Position numbers and translations under genes: made by a program
From: Catenovulum sediminis
Lineage (GTDB): Bacteria > Pseudomonadota > Gammaproteobacteria > Enterobacterales > Alteromonadaceae
Length of the DNA: 64,000 nt
Direction of reading: 5' to 3'
NCBI RefSeq assembly: GCF_007289895.1
Contig: NZ_CP041660.1
Location: forward strand, 1,116,001-1,180,000
Shown: positions 10,301 to 18,641 of the stretch, piece after piece
Position numbering within the stretch: position 1 is the stretch's first letter
Layout: each line of letters begins with the position of its first letter
Notes under the pieces: generated by a model
The model's database searches: none
Seen by the model: only the letters and a program-made list of their open reading frames with translations
What the model was told of the DNA's origin: nothing

Positions 10301-11070
10301 CCATCAATGGGTCGGTAGGTTACTTCAGAATCTCTTTGATAGGCAAAAAGGATGTCATCAACATACCAACGTATCTCGCCTTCTTCCCATTCAATAGCAT
10401 AAGTGTGGAAATCAAGCTCCGGGCTTTGCTCCGCAGGCATTTGATAATCCGTTCCTGAATAATCATGATTATTGCCGACCAAAGGACCATAGTGCAAAGT
10501 GCCATGAATGTGCGTATCGATATCACCATCCGATCGCTCTTCGCCAATATTTACCCATTCGATAATGTCGATTTCACCCGAGTTTGGCCAACCGCCATAA
10601 ACATCATCCGCAGGCATCATCCAACCTGCGGCAAAAGTACCTTGCCCTTTTGGTGACTTAGCGCGAATTTCAACCCGGCCATAAGTCCACTCGGCTTTCC
10701 CTTTAGTTACGATTCTGGATGAGGTGTAAGGCAAAGGTAAATCACTCCCCTCAGGTGCAGGGCGCGCAACAATATTTAAAATGCCATTGTCTATAAATAA
10801 GTTTTCTGGTGAATCTGTGTAACATTGCTCTTCGTCATTACCGCCTCTGTTACAGTTGACTTCAAAACTCCAGTTATCCATATTGAGTGAATCACCATCA
10901 AACTCGTCACTCCATACCAATTGCCAATCGCTACTCGGCGTTCTTAAATCAGGCTGGGTAAAATCTGATTCTGTTTTTATATCTTCTGTACACCCAACCA
11001 GCGCCGCAGCAGCAAGGCTAAACGGTAGCAAGCGCCAACATGCTGCTTGCTTAACACCTTTGAACATCAT
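7339..11070 (-). CDS. Multidomain GH16 beta-1,3-glucanase (laminarinase) lipoprotein
   Basis: About 1243 residues from ATG 11070, which has GGAG six bases upstream; the upstream open codons lack one. The lipobox is ALVGC with lipidated Cys27, so it sits on the cell surface or outer membrane. The GH16 domain spans about residues 45-355, with the catalytic signature GEIDIIEW (Glu166 nucleophile, Asp168, Glu171 acid/base). Three galactose-binding-like modules resembling the Exop C-terminal domain follow (about 380-560, 560-735, 735-920), each with a FDLKV...EWxxYxFPL...DNV pattern. A Gly-Asp-Thr linker then leads to two nearly identical CBM4/9-like modules of about 130 residues. It endohydrolyses beta-1,3 or mixed-linkage glucan and feeds the adjacent TonB receptor. 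The module families are my pattern assignment; the GH16 call is firm. Confidence 0.92.
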   Translation of the reverse strand: MMFKGVKQAACWRLLPFSLAAAALVGCTEDIKTESDFTQPDLRTPSSDWQLVWSDEFDGDSLNMDNWSFEVNCNRGGNDEEQCYTDSPENLFIDNGILNIVARPAPEGSDLPLPYTSSRIVTKGKAEWTYGRVEIRAKSPKGQGTFAAGWMMPADDVYGGWPNSGEIDIIEWVNIGEERSDGDIDTHIHGTLHYGPLVGNNHDYSGTDYQMPAEQSPELDFHTYAIEWEEGEIRWYVDDILFAYQRDSEVTYRPIDGEANGLSTKGWYTEYFNPAGEKETVYSTAPFDQDFFIILNNAVGGKWAGRNHQSHQYFVGDDNGSLAQGVDHSAYVNGNALQIDYVRVYQCAKDPATGKGCATINSDYYNNTYVKGAAPVPVPPILPVPVGVDLFEDANSAWALTGGDSAQVLDSGDDVYGDVAHFVNSDASVDVGFSGTAYDGTLLPDDAKIEFDLRVVNATDISNWMLKIESGSEEETQVQFADVNSFGSAQRLETAAVGLADNLDGITPTIGEWQHFVFNLGTFRELGIDSSAITAIKFVNAEGEFWVDNLTIGAAFEGAKLTLFEDDANPNWPMWDSRVANGESDLVPVIVSDDAEHGNVAEFNINGSAVVGFNVREDQGGSGYPFDGSSLSQSGVIEFDLKLVNPPANANTPWFIKIESNGGTALGGTEADVRLPENPVLDEWMHYSIPLKPFVESGFDVSAIDVVLVFPTWGQGDGAVFRLDNVKIHSSGPVDGGTDTPKGPDNTIYDEIYTVYKDTLQSGWTLWDCCAFLPQIEVEDDAEYGATAEFTIGEGSDGGTVVGFFGRDTGGVANVNDIINDGVLRFDLKVMNMPTAGETEWFLKVESTGGATAAEVNLTTSKQGEAPKLGEWQSYTFPLLDLVSAGLDVSAIDIIMVFPQWATGTGAVYRIDNVFFGVPSANQNPDDNGSGGDADGDTGGDTGGDTGGDTGGDDSSGGDGNELVASSSFDAAGNWGGSDGMADSISNGIFSANVQAAGNPWDVSLKHPITLVAGTTYVMSFDARSDDSRAIIAGLGLDYDPWSSVTETVSLTPNWTTYTFTFTPDFGDANNRVFFDMGAAVGQVQLDNVSVQVQGSGDSGNGSGGNLGSEILTNGTFDSSANWGGSDGMAESISNGIFSANVQAAGNPWDVSLKQAMEIVAGTTYVLSFDARSADSRDILAGLGLDMAPWSSVTETVSLTANWTTYTFTFTPDFGDVTSRVLFDMGAAVGEVQLDNVSVKIQN
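7350..8179 (-). repeat. Tandem intragenic duplication of a CBM module in the GH16 gene
   Basis: The segments at about 7350-7735 and 7794-8179 are highly similar at DNA and protein level with a 444-bp (148-codon) offset. Both encode NWGGSDGMA-SISNGIFSAN, AAGNPWDVSLK and NWTTYTFTFTPDFGD. The near identity suggests recent duplication or ongoing gene conversion, giving two carbohydrate-binding modules in series. Confidence 0.85.
8215..8280 (-). repeat. 12-bp tandem repeat encoding a GGDT linker
   Basis: About five copies of a 12-base unit (plus strand CCGCCAGTATCA) encode Gly-Gly-Asp-Thr repeats. They form a flexible acidic linker between the third Exop-like module and the CBM pair. Copy-number change would keep the frame and only alter linker length. 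Confidence 0.85.
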
Positions 11071-11355
11071 AGTTGTCTCCGAATAAGTAAAACTAAGCAT
11101 CGGCGATTAGATTCCCTCCATACTCTTAACCAGAACGAAAGCGAATACACGACCGAAATTGTAAATATTGGATACTAGATGTAACATAAAGGTAAATTGC
11201 AATATAATAAAAATCGACAAATCGGGTCTGATTGAAGATAAAGCGGACAAGATAAAATTTTCAACCATTTAGCAATGAGATGAAACGGCTAGATTAAGCG
11301 TTTAACCGGATACCTAAATCAAACAAATAATTCATAAAAGGTTAAAATTAACAAC
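11071..11355. promoter_or_regulatory. Divergent intergenic region between GH16 and LytS genes
   Basis: This 285-bp AT-rich gap must contain the promoters for the minus-strand GH16 gene and the plus-strand kinase gene. I see no terminator and no confident -35/-10 pair. No clear LytTR-type direct repeat or LacI-type palindrome was recognised. TTAAGCGTTTAA near 11293 is only a weak partial palindrome. Confidence 0.4.
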
Positions 11356-12522
11356 ATGAATGAAACGCTAGAAGTATTTGGAAAAGACGCCGTGTTCGAG
11401 CAAAAAAATGTCTCTAAGTTAATCGAAAACACACTTGGAAAAGCACCGGTAATTTTGTTTCGTTATTGTCAGTTAGGTTTTTGGCTGTTCAGTTGCTTAA
11501 TTAGTTATACCACCCTAACATTATGGTATGGTCAGTATGATCTACCGCATTTTGCACATATTATTGTACAAGCAATTATGGGCTTGGTTTTATCTCTGCT
11601 ATTACAAAAAGCCTTTCTAAAAGCTTGGCACTTTTCTAATACGTACCGTTTTTTATTAGGTTTACTGTTAATCATCATCTTTTCATTAATTTGGACGCTC
11701 GGTAGAATGTACGCGTTTACATTAATGACTGAAGAAAAAGATATTTGGTGGAACTTCGGCGGCTGGTATTTCACCGGTATTTTTATATTTACTTCTTGGA
11801 GCGCCATGTTTCATGGCGTAATTTACTACCAACTGTTACAAGTTGAACATCAAATATTGCTCAATGCAGAAAAAAAGTCACAAGAAGAATATGTGATGCG
11901 TATACAAGCACAAAACATTGCGCGTGATGCACAACTCAAAATGTTACGCTATCAACTGAATCCGCATTTTCTCTCTAATAGTTTAAATGCAGTCAATGCA
12001 TTGATCGAAGCTCAGGAAAACACCACGGCTCAGAAAATGGTGGTCAGCTTGAGCCAGTTTTTACGCTACTCATTAGATAATGACCCAAATACCAAAGTGC
12101 CACTGCAGCAAGAAGTAAAAGCACTTTATTTATATTTAGAAATTGAAAAAGTACGGTTTGGCGAGCGCCTCGATTTTGACCTATCATTAGACGGAAATGC
12201 TGAAAAAGCTCTGATTCCAAGCTTTCTATTGCAGCCAATAATTGAAAATTCGATGAAACACGCAGTCGCTAAAAGTGAAGACGGCGGTAAAATAAGTTTG
12301 CTGGCAAATATTGCGCAGAACAATTTGTGTATCGAGATTTCAGACTCAGGAGACAGCACCTCTGGGCAAAAACCCTCAGCTAAAGCTAAAGGGGTCGGCT
12401 TAGACAATATCCAAAAGAGACTCACAGCGCTTTACCCAAACAAGCATATTTTAGATTTTGAGTGGCGCCCCGAAGGTGGGTTAAAGACCATTATTCAAAT
12501 TCCCTTTGAGACGACTGCTTAA
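11356..12522 (+). CDS. LytS-like sensor histidine kinase (His_kinase/HATPase_c)
   Basis: The protein is 388 residues. Four hydrophobic segments (about 34-56, 66-88, 98-120, 140-160) form a membrane sensor without a large periplasmic domain. A short coiled linker follows. The His_kinase domain has QLNPHFLSNSLN, with phospho-acceptor His204, and the ATPase domain has the N-box LQPIIENSMKHA and glycine motifs KGVGLDNIQKRL. This is the LytS/YehU/AlgZ class, which works with LytTR regulators. It is 15 bp upstream of the regulator gene and divergent from the GH16 gene, so control of the glucan locus is a reasonable inference. The signal is unknown. The Shine-Dalgarno is weak (AAGG about 14 bases upstream). 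Confidence 0.9.
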   Translation: MNETLEVFGKDAVFEQKNVSKLIENTLGKAPVILFRYCQLGFWLFSCLISYTTLTLWYGQYDLPHFAHIIVQAIMGLVLSLLLQKAFLKAWHFSNTYRFLLGLLLIIIFSLIWTLGRMYAFTLMTEEKDIWWNFGGWYFTGIFIFTSWSAMFHGVIYYQLLQVEHQILLNAEKKSQEEYVMRIQAQNIARDAQLKMLRYQLNPHFLSNSLNAVNALIEAQENTTAQKMVVSLSQFLRYSLDNDPNTKVPLQQEVKALYLYLEIEKVRFGERLDFDLSLDGNAEKALIPSFLLQPIIENSMKHAVAKSEDGGKISLLANIAQNNLCIEISDSGDSTSGQKPSAKAKGVGLDNIQKRLTALYPNKHILDFEWRPEGGLKTIIQIPFETTA

Positions 12523-12537
12523 TCAGAGAAATACAAA

Positions 12538-13350
12538 ATGACAAAAAAAATACGAACCCTGATAGTCGACGATGAACCACTTGCGCTTAAGCTACTACGC
12601 GCTAAATTAGCAAAATTTGATGAGCTGGAGATTATTGGGGAATGTAAAAACGGACGTGAAGCAATACAAGCGATATTAGATCAAACCCCCGATCTGATTT
12701 TTTTGGATATTCAAATGCCGGGGATAAATGGTTTTGAAGTCATTCAAAAAATACAATCAGAGCTGACGCCTCTTGTGGTGTTTGCCACTGCATTTGAACA
12801 ATATGCATTGGATGCATTTGATGTGAATGCGGTTGACTATATTCTAAAACCCATCGATCAAGAACATGTAGAGCGAGCTGTACTGCGCGCAAAAAAGCGA
12901 TTAGAGACTCAGTTGCCTAATACCGAAAAATCAAAGGTCATTGGCGCCATTAATAGTATTAGCCATCAAACACATAATGAACCGACAGTGCCGAATACGG
13001 CGACTGATAACCAGCACAAACGTAAAATTGTGATTAAAGATGGCGATGAAATCTCTATTCTATATCAAGAAGATATTGAATGGATTGATGCTGCAGGCGA
13101 CTATTGCTGTGTGCATGCCGATGGCGTAACTTATATTAAACGCTCGACAATTCGTGATCTACTCAATGAATTGGATGAAAATTTATTTAAGCGCGTTCAT
13201 CGCTCAACGATTATTAATTTATCGTATATCACTAAAGTTAACCCCTTACCTAAAGGTGAATATTTTGTCCATTTAGGCGAACATGAAAGAGTAAAAGTCA
13301 GCCGTACCTACAAAGAAGCGATAAAAGAATATTTGGCTCTAATTGAATAA
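12538..13350 (+). CDS. LytTR-family response regulator
   Basis: The protein is 270 residues. The receiver domain (about 1-120) has acidic Asp11/Asp12, phospho-acceptor Asp57 in LIFLDIQMPG, and Lys in ILKPID. A variable linker follows. The LytTR DNA-binding domain lies at about 165-268 (IEWIDAAGDYCCVH, FKRVHRSTIINLSYI, VKVSRTYKEAI). It is the cognate partner of the preceding kinase and is likely a direct transcription factor. LytTR proteins usually bind paired imperfect direct repeats. None was confidently located in the adjacent intergenic region, so the target genes are inferred only from position. Confidence 0.92.
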   Translation: MTKKIRTLIVDDEPLALKLLRAKLAKFDELEIIGECKNGREAIQAILDQTPDLIFLDIQMPGINGFEVIQKIQSELTPLVVFATAFEQYALDAFDVNAVDYILKPIDQEHVERAVLRAKKRLETQLPNTEKSKVIGAINSISHQTHNEPTVPNTATDNQHKRKIVIKDGDEISILYQEDIEWIDAAGDYCCVHADGVTYIKRSTIRDLLNELDENLFKRVHRSTIINLSYITKVNPLPKGEYFVHLGEHERVKVSRTYKEAIKEYLALIE

Positions 13351-13372
13351 AAAACAAAGCCCAAAACATGCC

Positions 13373-14920
13373 TTAACGGGTAAGATTTTGTAATAGTTCG
13401 CGGTTTTTAGGCAAATTGGCAACTGCTTGACGAATCATTCGTTCATTTTGAGCAAACAGCGCATTTGCTTTCTCCTGTTCCTGATACAAATAACGATATT
13501 GAGAAAAATCAGTTTCAAATCCCATCCCATATAATACATATAAATAACTCGCGGCAGGAAACAGTTCGTACGTACTGCTAAAATCAACACTTGAAGGCGC
13601 GCGCGTGCGCCATAGTTTAAGTTGTTCCTGTAAAGTTTGAGGAATTGAACTAAGATTTTGATTGTCGAGCCAAAACGAACTATCTGTTCTTTTACTCAAG
13701 CAATAGTGAAGCTTCAAGAAATCGATTATTCGAGACCAACGATACAAAAAGCTATCGTTAAAGCGTTTTGCAATAATTTCTGTTTGCTCAATATTTCTGG
13801 GTAACTGCTCGGCGATAAAAGATGCCGACATTTCGACAAGTATTAAAGCAGAAGCTTCTAGTGGCTCCAAAAATCCAGCTGATAACCCCACTGCAACACA
13901 GTTTTTGTGCCAGAAACGACGCCTATGACCAGAGCGTATTGCTATTTTCCGATAGTCGAACACTTTGGCAGCCTCAGAGTTGATGCTTTTAACATAACCC
14001 AATAAAGCCTGTGCGGCGTGCTCTTCATTGGTATGTGCGCTAGAATAAACGTGACCAATACCTCGTCGAGTAGGTAACCCAATATCCCAAATCCAGCCAG
14101 CCGTTTGCGCGGTCGATATTGTATGGGACGCTATATCTTGCTCAGGTGATTGATAAGGTACATGTAATGCTAACGCTGAATCGATAAATAACACATCGTT
14201 TTTATCTTCAAAGGGGATCTGATAATGTTGCCCCAATAAAATTGAAGAAAAACCGCTACAGTCTACGAATAAATCGCCGTTAAGCTCTCCGTGCTGTTTA
14301 GTCAACAAGGAACGGATGCGACCATCTGTATGGCTATTAACCGCTGTAACATGATCGACCACATGCTTCACGCCTAACTGACTAATTGCATGTTTTTTTA
14401 ATAATGTTGAAAACTTGCCTGCATCTAAATGATATGCATAGTTTGCCACACTTTCATAGTCTGGCGTTGTCGCCATTTTCGGAGCCAAACCTTTTTCACA
14501 AATAGCTTCTTGAAAGCAGACGGCTTCTGAATAAGCTTGCTTTCCTCTTATATCTAAAGCCCAATAGGGGCTTAAATCAATGCTCGGGAAACCTTGCGGT
14601 AAAATCAGCGGATGATAGTAGAAATCATTTTCTTCGGCTGTTTTCCAATTGACAAATTTAGCCCCCTGCTTAAAACTCGCATCGCATTCTTTTAAAAATT
14701 CTTTTTCTGAGAGGCCAATTGCTTTTAAGGTATTACGCATAGTAGGCCAAGTCCCTTCACCTACCCCAACTGGAGGTACTTCAGATGATTCAATTAATAG
14801 CACTTCTACCTGTCTGTTAGCACTATCTTTAGTCTTATGATATGAAGCAATTCTAGCTGCGGTCAGCCACCCTGCACTACCGCCACCAACAACTATAACT
14901 TTAGTTACTTCATTCATCAT
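13373..14920 (-). CDS. Flavin-dependent tryptophan-halogenase-like protein
   Basis: The protein is 515 residues, normal for the PF04820 family. The FAD-binding motif is VGGGSAGW (12-18). Lys84 in ASFKQGAKFVNW aligns with catalytic Lys79 of PrnA, and Glu355 in FLEPLE aligns with PrnA Glu346. The usual WxWxIP signature reads WIWDIGLP (276-283), so the proline after Ile280 is replaced by Gly and appears two positions later. Relatives such as BrvH occur beside TonB receptors in marine and Caulobacter glycan loci, often with no proven halide substrate. AGGAG lies two bases before the first ATG and five before the second (14917), so the second is probably used. A partner flavin reductase is not in the window. 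Confidence 0.88.
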   Translation of the reverse strand: MMNEVTKVIVVGGGSAGWLTAARIASYHKTKDSANRQVEVLLIESSEVPPVGVGEGTWPTMRNTLKAIGLSEKEFLKECDASFKQGAKFVNWKTAEENDFYYHPLILPQGFPSIDLSPYWALDIRGKQAYSEAVCFQEAICEKGLAPKMATTPDYESVANYAYHLDAGKFSTLLKKHAISQLGVKHVVDHVTAVNSHTDGRIRSLLTKQHGELNGDLFVDCSGFSSILLGQHYQIPFEDKNDVLFIDSALALHVPYQSPEQDIASHTISTAQTAGWIWDIGLPTRRGIGHVYSSAHTNEEHAAQALLGYVKSINSEAAKVFDYRKIAIRSGHRRRFWHKNCVAVGLSAGFLEPLEASALILVEMSASFIAEQLPRNIEQTEIIAKRFNDSFLYRWSRIIDFLKLHYCLSKRTDSSFWLDNQNLSSIPQTLQEQLKLWRTRAPSSVDFSSTYELFPAASYLYVLYGMGFETDFSQYRYLYQEQEKANALFAQNERMIRQAVANLPKNRELLQNLTR

Positions 14921-15000
14921 ATCTCCTGGTTTTCTTTCAGAACGTCAAAAATCAATTATTCATTAAATCAGTATAACCTAATTGTGCTTGTTTATCGTAA

Positions 15001-15030
15001 AAAAGCCCGCGTACACACTCGCGGGCTTTT
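15001..15030 (-). terminator. Intrinsic terminator after the GH3 gene
   Basis: AGCCCGCG and CGCGGGCT form an 8-bp GC-rich stem around an eight-base loop. The stem is flanked by A and T runs, so it can act in both directions. It lies 30 bp after the GH3 stop on the minus strand and separates GH3 transcription from the halogenase gene, which therefore needs its own promoter in 14921-15000. Confidence 0.88.
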
Positions 15031-15056
15031 AACACAACACGGCCTTAACAGTTAAA

Positions 15057-17639
15057 CTATTCGCAGTTTACATCTGCACTTTCACTGCTTTCGGGTACCA
15101 GTTTAATCGCAGCAAAACTTAGTTTAAGAGGCTGTTCTGATTGCAACTTAAATGGCACAAACACTTTACTTAGATCCGCACCAGCCTGCTCAAAACAACT
15201 TAAAGCGACACTGATATTCGTCCAACCTTGATTTGCTTTAGCGCGTAATACTCGGCTGATATCAACACCACCGGTGCAATCCGCACCATCACATGCCATG
15301 CTTAACCAGACTGGACCTTTGATATCACTTTCTACGTTGATATCAATTGTCATTGCAGCATCCGCTTCTATGTATGCACGTAAATCTTCTGGGAAAGCAG
15401 CGCCTAACGAAACACTGGCTTCACCACCTTTCCACTTCACCTGTCTGGCATCTTCCTGCACATCTTTATCTAATGTACTGATTTCAATATTAGACAATGC
15501 AACAAATTTAGAGTCCATGCCTTTGCGTTCGTTACCACTACTGATAGTGAGGCTCCATGGTGCCTGTGCGCTGCGTTCAAATAATGCACGCGCTAACATT
15601 TCTTCATCTGGGTTACTACCCGCAACTTCTGACAACTCATCTGCCAAGACATTGTTATCGCCATAGCTTAAGCCAAAGCCATAAGGCAATAACGGGTTGT
15701 ATTCTTCATCAAAACGATTCACCGGTCCTTGGTCGGCAAATGCAGGCCATGAATAAGACAGACGTCCGGTAAAGTCGTAACGAACTTTGCCTTGTTTATC
15801 GCTAAATAGAACATCAGCGACACCTGCACCTTCAGAACCAGGCAACCAAGCGACAACAAAAGCATCTGATGCATTTAATTCTGGGTTCACCCAAAGCGCA
15901 CGACCGGTGATAAAGACAGAAACGACCGGGATACCATCCGCTTTCAATTTTTTCAATAAGGCCAAATCAGTTTTATTGCCACGTTGATACTCTAGGTTGC
16001 TGATATCACCATTACCTTCTGCATATGGCTCTTCACCAAAAACAACAATCGCGATATCGGGTTTTTGCTGGTATGCACCATCAACACTTAATACAGCTTT
16101 GCCACCTGCGGCTTGCACCGTTTGCTGGATGCCATCATAAATTGACGAGCCACCTGGGAAATCAGAGTTTTTATTACCAGTCCCCTGCCAAGTAATTGTC
16201 CAGCCGCCAGATTGTTTACCGATATTGTCAGCCCCATCTCCGGCAACCAAAACATTCATATTAGGTTTAAGCGGCAATATTTGATTTTTGTTTTTTAGCA
16301 TCACCAAAGATTGGCGCACAGCTTTACGAGCAACCGCTCTGTGTTCTGCAGCACCAATTAATTCTTTTTTACCCGCTAATGGGCGATTCGCCGGTGAAGG
16401 TTTTTCAAATAATCCAGCACGAACTTTGACTCTTAATATACGAGTAACCGCATCGTCTAAACGCGCTTGACTAATTACACCAGATTTCACTTGAGCAACC
16501 GTATTTTCATACAGTTTTTTCCACTCATTCGGTGCCATGTAAATATCTAAACCTGCATTCATTGCCTGAGCACAATCTTCGTTGGTACAGCCTTTTATTT
16601 GACCGTGACCGCTCCAGTCACCAACGACAAAACCATCAAACCCCATTTTGTCTTTTAATACGTCGGTTAAAAAGTATTTGTTGCCGTGCATTTTGACACC
16701 GTGCCAGCTATTAAATGAAGCCATTACCGACTGAGCACCCACAGCGATACCCGAAACATAACCTTGCGCATGGATATCAAATAGTTCTTGCTCACTATCT
16801 AAATTGTTACCTTGGTCATCCCCTTTTTCTGTGCCACCATCGCCAAGAAAGTGTTTAACAGTTGAAATAACACGTTGGTCACTCAAAAAGTCTTCATCGG
16901 CTGCACCTTGCAAGCCTTGTACGATAGACGCTGAATAAGCTTTTACAATTTCAGGATCTTCCGAATAACCTTCGTAAGTGCGGCCCCATCTATCATCACG
17001 CACAACCGCTACCGTCGGTGCAAAAACCCAGTCAATACCTGTGGCCATGACTTCTTTAGCTGTCGCTTCAGCAATTTCTCGAATCAATTCTGGATTATTT
17101 GCAGCGCCTAAACCTATATTGTGCGGAAACAATGTGGCACCTATCACATTATTGTGACCATGCACAGCATCGGTGCCCCACATTGTAGGTATAGTGCTAC
17201 CATCGAGTGAATCATCTATCGAGGCTTGATATAAATCTTCAGCTAGCTTTATCCAATCATCTGGTGTCGCATGTTTGTTACGCCCTGGGAAAGAGCCACC
17301 GCCGTTGAGATACGACCCGAAGCCATATTTGCGCATGTCTTCAACCGTAATAGAGCCAATTTCCGGCTGGATAGTTTGCGCAACTTTTTGCTCAATTGTC
17401 ATACCGGATAAAAGTTCTGCGACTTTTGCTTCTACTGCAGGATCTTGTTTCACCGCAATATCCAGTGTTGGCCAAATTGAAACATTTCCGTTACGTGGAT
17501 CTATTTTTTTAGCCTCAGTTTCAGCCTGTTGCACGTGCGTTTTTGCGTTATCGGCTGTATTGCTACACCCCATCGCAGATATCATACCTATAGCCATAAC
17601 GGTCAGCCGTAGAGAAGGTTGCTTTGTATAATCGTTCAT
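15057..17639 (-). CDS. GH3 exo-beta-glucosidase / glucan glucohydrolase (ExoP-like)
   Basis: The protein is 860 residues. An N-terminal hydrophobic segment ending SAMGC suggests a lipoprotein, though the lipobox is imperfect. The GH3 N-terminal barrel has MWGTDAVHGHNN, KHFLGDGGT (Lys262-His263) and nucleophile Asp341 in GFVVGDW. The C-terminal GH3 domain has VVFGEEPYAEGNGD. About 160 residues at the end (from about 690) match the Exop galactose-binding-like domain also seen in the GH16 protein. This is the ExoP 1,4-beta/1,3-beta-glucan glucohydrolase type, releasing glucose from oligosaccharides produced by GH16. The start at 17639 follows GGATTAGACA. It has its own terminator and an upstream palindrome, so it is probably a monocistronic unit. 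Confidence 0.92.
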   Translation of the reverse strand: MNDYTKQPSLRLTVMAIGMISAMGCSNTADNAKTHVQQAETEAKKIDPRNGNVSIWPTLDIAVKQDPAVEAKVAELLSGMTIEQKVAQTIQPEIGSITVEDMRKYGFGSYLNGGGSFPGRNKHATPDDWIKLAEDLYQASIDDSLDGSTIPTMWGTDAVHGHNNVIGATLFPHNIGLGAANNPELIREIAEATAKEVMATGIDWVFAPTVAVVRDDRWGRTYEGYSEDPEIVKAYSASIVQGLQGAADEDFLSDQRVISTVKHFLGDGGTEKGDDQGNNLDSEQELFDIHAQGYVSGIAVGAQSVMASFNSWHGVKMHGNKYFLTDVLKDKMGFDGFVVGDWSGHGQIKGCTNEDCAQAMNAGLDIYMAPNEWKKLYENTVAQVKSGVISQARLDDAVTRILRVKVRAGLFEKPSPANRPLAGKKELIGAAEHRAVARKAVRQSLVMLKNKNQILPLKPNMNVLVAGDGADNIGKQSGGWTITWQGTGNKNSDFPGGSSIYDGIQQTVQAAGGKAVLSVDGAYQQKPDIAIVVFGEEPYAEGNGDISNLEYQRGNKTDLALLKKLKADGIPVVSVFITGRALWVNPELNASDAFVVAWLPGSEGAGVADVLFSDKQGKVRYDFTGRLSYSWPAFADQGPVNRFDEEYNPLLPYGFGLSYGDNNVLADELSEVAGSNPDEEMLARALFERSAQAPWSLTISSGNERKGMDSKFVALSNIEISTLDKDVQEDARQVKWKGGEASVSLGAAFPEDLRAYIEADAAMTIDINVESDIKGPVWLSMACDGADCTGGVDISRVLRAKANQGWTNISVALSCFEQAGADLSKVFVPFKLQSEQPLKLSFAAIKLVPESSESADVNCE

Positions 17640-17721
17640 TGTCTAATCCTAACTATTCAGAAAAACTCGAAAAATCGGGTTTACATTTTGTTGCATTTCG
17701 AACAAGTTTATAACATCATAG

Positions 17722-17735
17722 TGTAAGCGCTTTCA
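17722..17735. promoter_or_regulatory. Putative LacI-family operator upstream of GH3
   Basis: TGTAAGCGCTTTCA is a near-perfect palindrome centred on the CG typical of LacI/GalR operators. It is 83 bases upstream of the GH3 start and between two divergent genes. No LacI-family regulator gene lies in the window, so the cognate factor would be encoded elsewhere. Confidence 0.45.
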
Positions 17736-17771
17736 TAACGCAATGATAAAATTTAAATTCTAGGTAAAAAT

Positions 17772-18641
17772 ATGTTTCAGTTTAACCGCTTTTTTAAAAC
17801 GCTTTTGGTAACCAGCATGTCGATGATTTTCTCACCGCAATTAACCGCGGCGGACACAACAGGTAGAAATATCATTTCATTTTGGAATGGAAATAAATCA
17901 GAAATACGTCAAAGTTACGAGAGTGAAGTATTTGCAACTGTAATAAAACAGATTAATCAATCATTAAACAAATCGTATCGCTGGCATGAAAACAGAGATA
18001 CCTTGTCTATCGCGGAAGAGTCAAGCATATTCAGCCAACAAGAATATGATGTGTTTGTTAGTGTGGCTGGCAACCCTAAGTTAGACCAAGAAAACAAAAT
18101 ATTAATCCCGATACCCTTAATGCAGGGATTATTGGGTACCCGACTTATGATCATAAATGAACGTGACAGGGTCAAGTTTGCCACGATCAAGACCAAAGCA
18201 CAGTTACAAGCTTTGTATTCAGGTATTCCTGCTGGCTGGGCGGATGCCAAGCTATTCAGAGCGAACAACTTCAATGTTAATGAAACAGGCACCTTTGACG
18301 ACATTCTTTTACGATTAAAACGCAAGCAGTTTGACTATTTTGCTTTAGGTGCCAATGAAATCGAATCTGTGTATGAGCAGCGAGTTACGGCAAAGGAAAA
18401 TTTGATTATCGAGCCAACTTTAGCGCTGTATTATCCATTTCCGGTCGTGTTTTACGTCAATCCAAACAGAGCAGAGCTTGCACAACAACTCCGAGCGAGT
18501 TTACACCAACTGGTGCAAAACGAGACTTTGAATAAAATTTTTGCACGTTATTTTGCACAAATACAAGAACGCCTAAATTTAACAGAAAGAAAGTTCATTC
18601 ATTTAGAAAACCCACTTTTGCCTAAAGCATTAGCAAATTAA
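17772..18641 (+). CDS. Periplasmic substrate-binding-domain protein (SBP family 3-like)
   Basis: The protein is 289 residues with a signal peptide ending near LTAA-DTT. The rest resembles the type-2 periplasmic binding fold of family-3 solute-binding proteins (IPIPLMQGLLGTRLMIIN, FDDILLRLKRKQFDYFALG, FPVVFYVNPN, LHQLVQNETLNKIFARYF). Many Alteromonadales encode such orphan proteins without an ABC permease, and their ligands are mostly unknown. It is transcribed divergently from GH3 across a 132-bp region containing the LacI-like palindrome. A role in sensing or binding a sugar or amino acid is possible but not shown. Confidence 0.7.
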   Translation: MFQFNRFFKTLLVTSMSMIFSPQLTAADTTGRNIISFWNGNKSEIRQSYESEVFATVIKQINQSLNKSYRWHENRDTLSIAEESSIFSQQEYDVFVSVAGNPKLDQENKILIPIPLMQGLLGTRLMIINERDRVKFATIKTKAQLQALYSGIPAGWADAKLFRANNFNVNETGTFDDILLRLKRKQFDYFALGANEIESVYEQRVTAKENLIIEPTLALYYPFPVVFYVNPNRAELAQQLRASLHQLVQNETLNKIFARYFAQIQERLNLTERKFIHLENPLLPKALAN

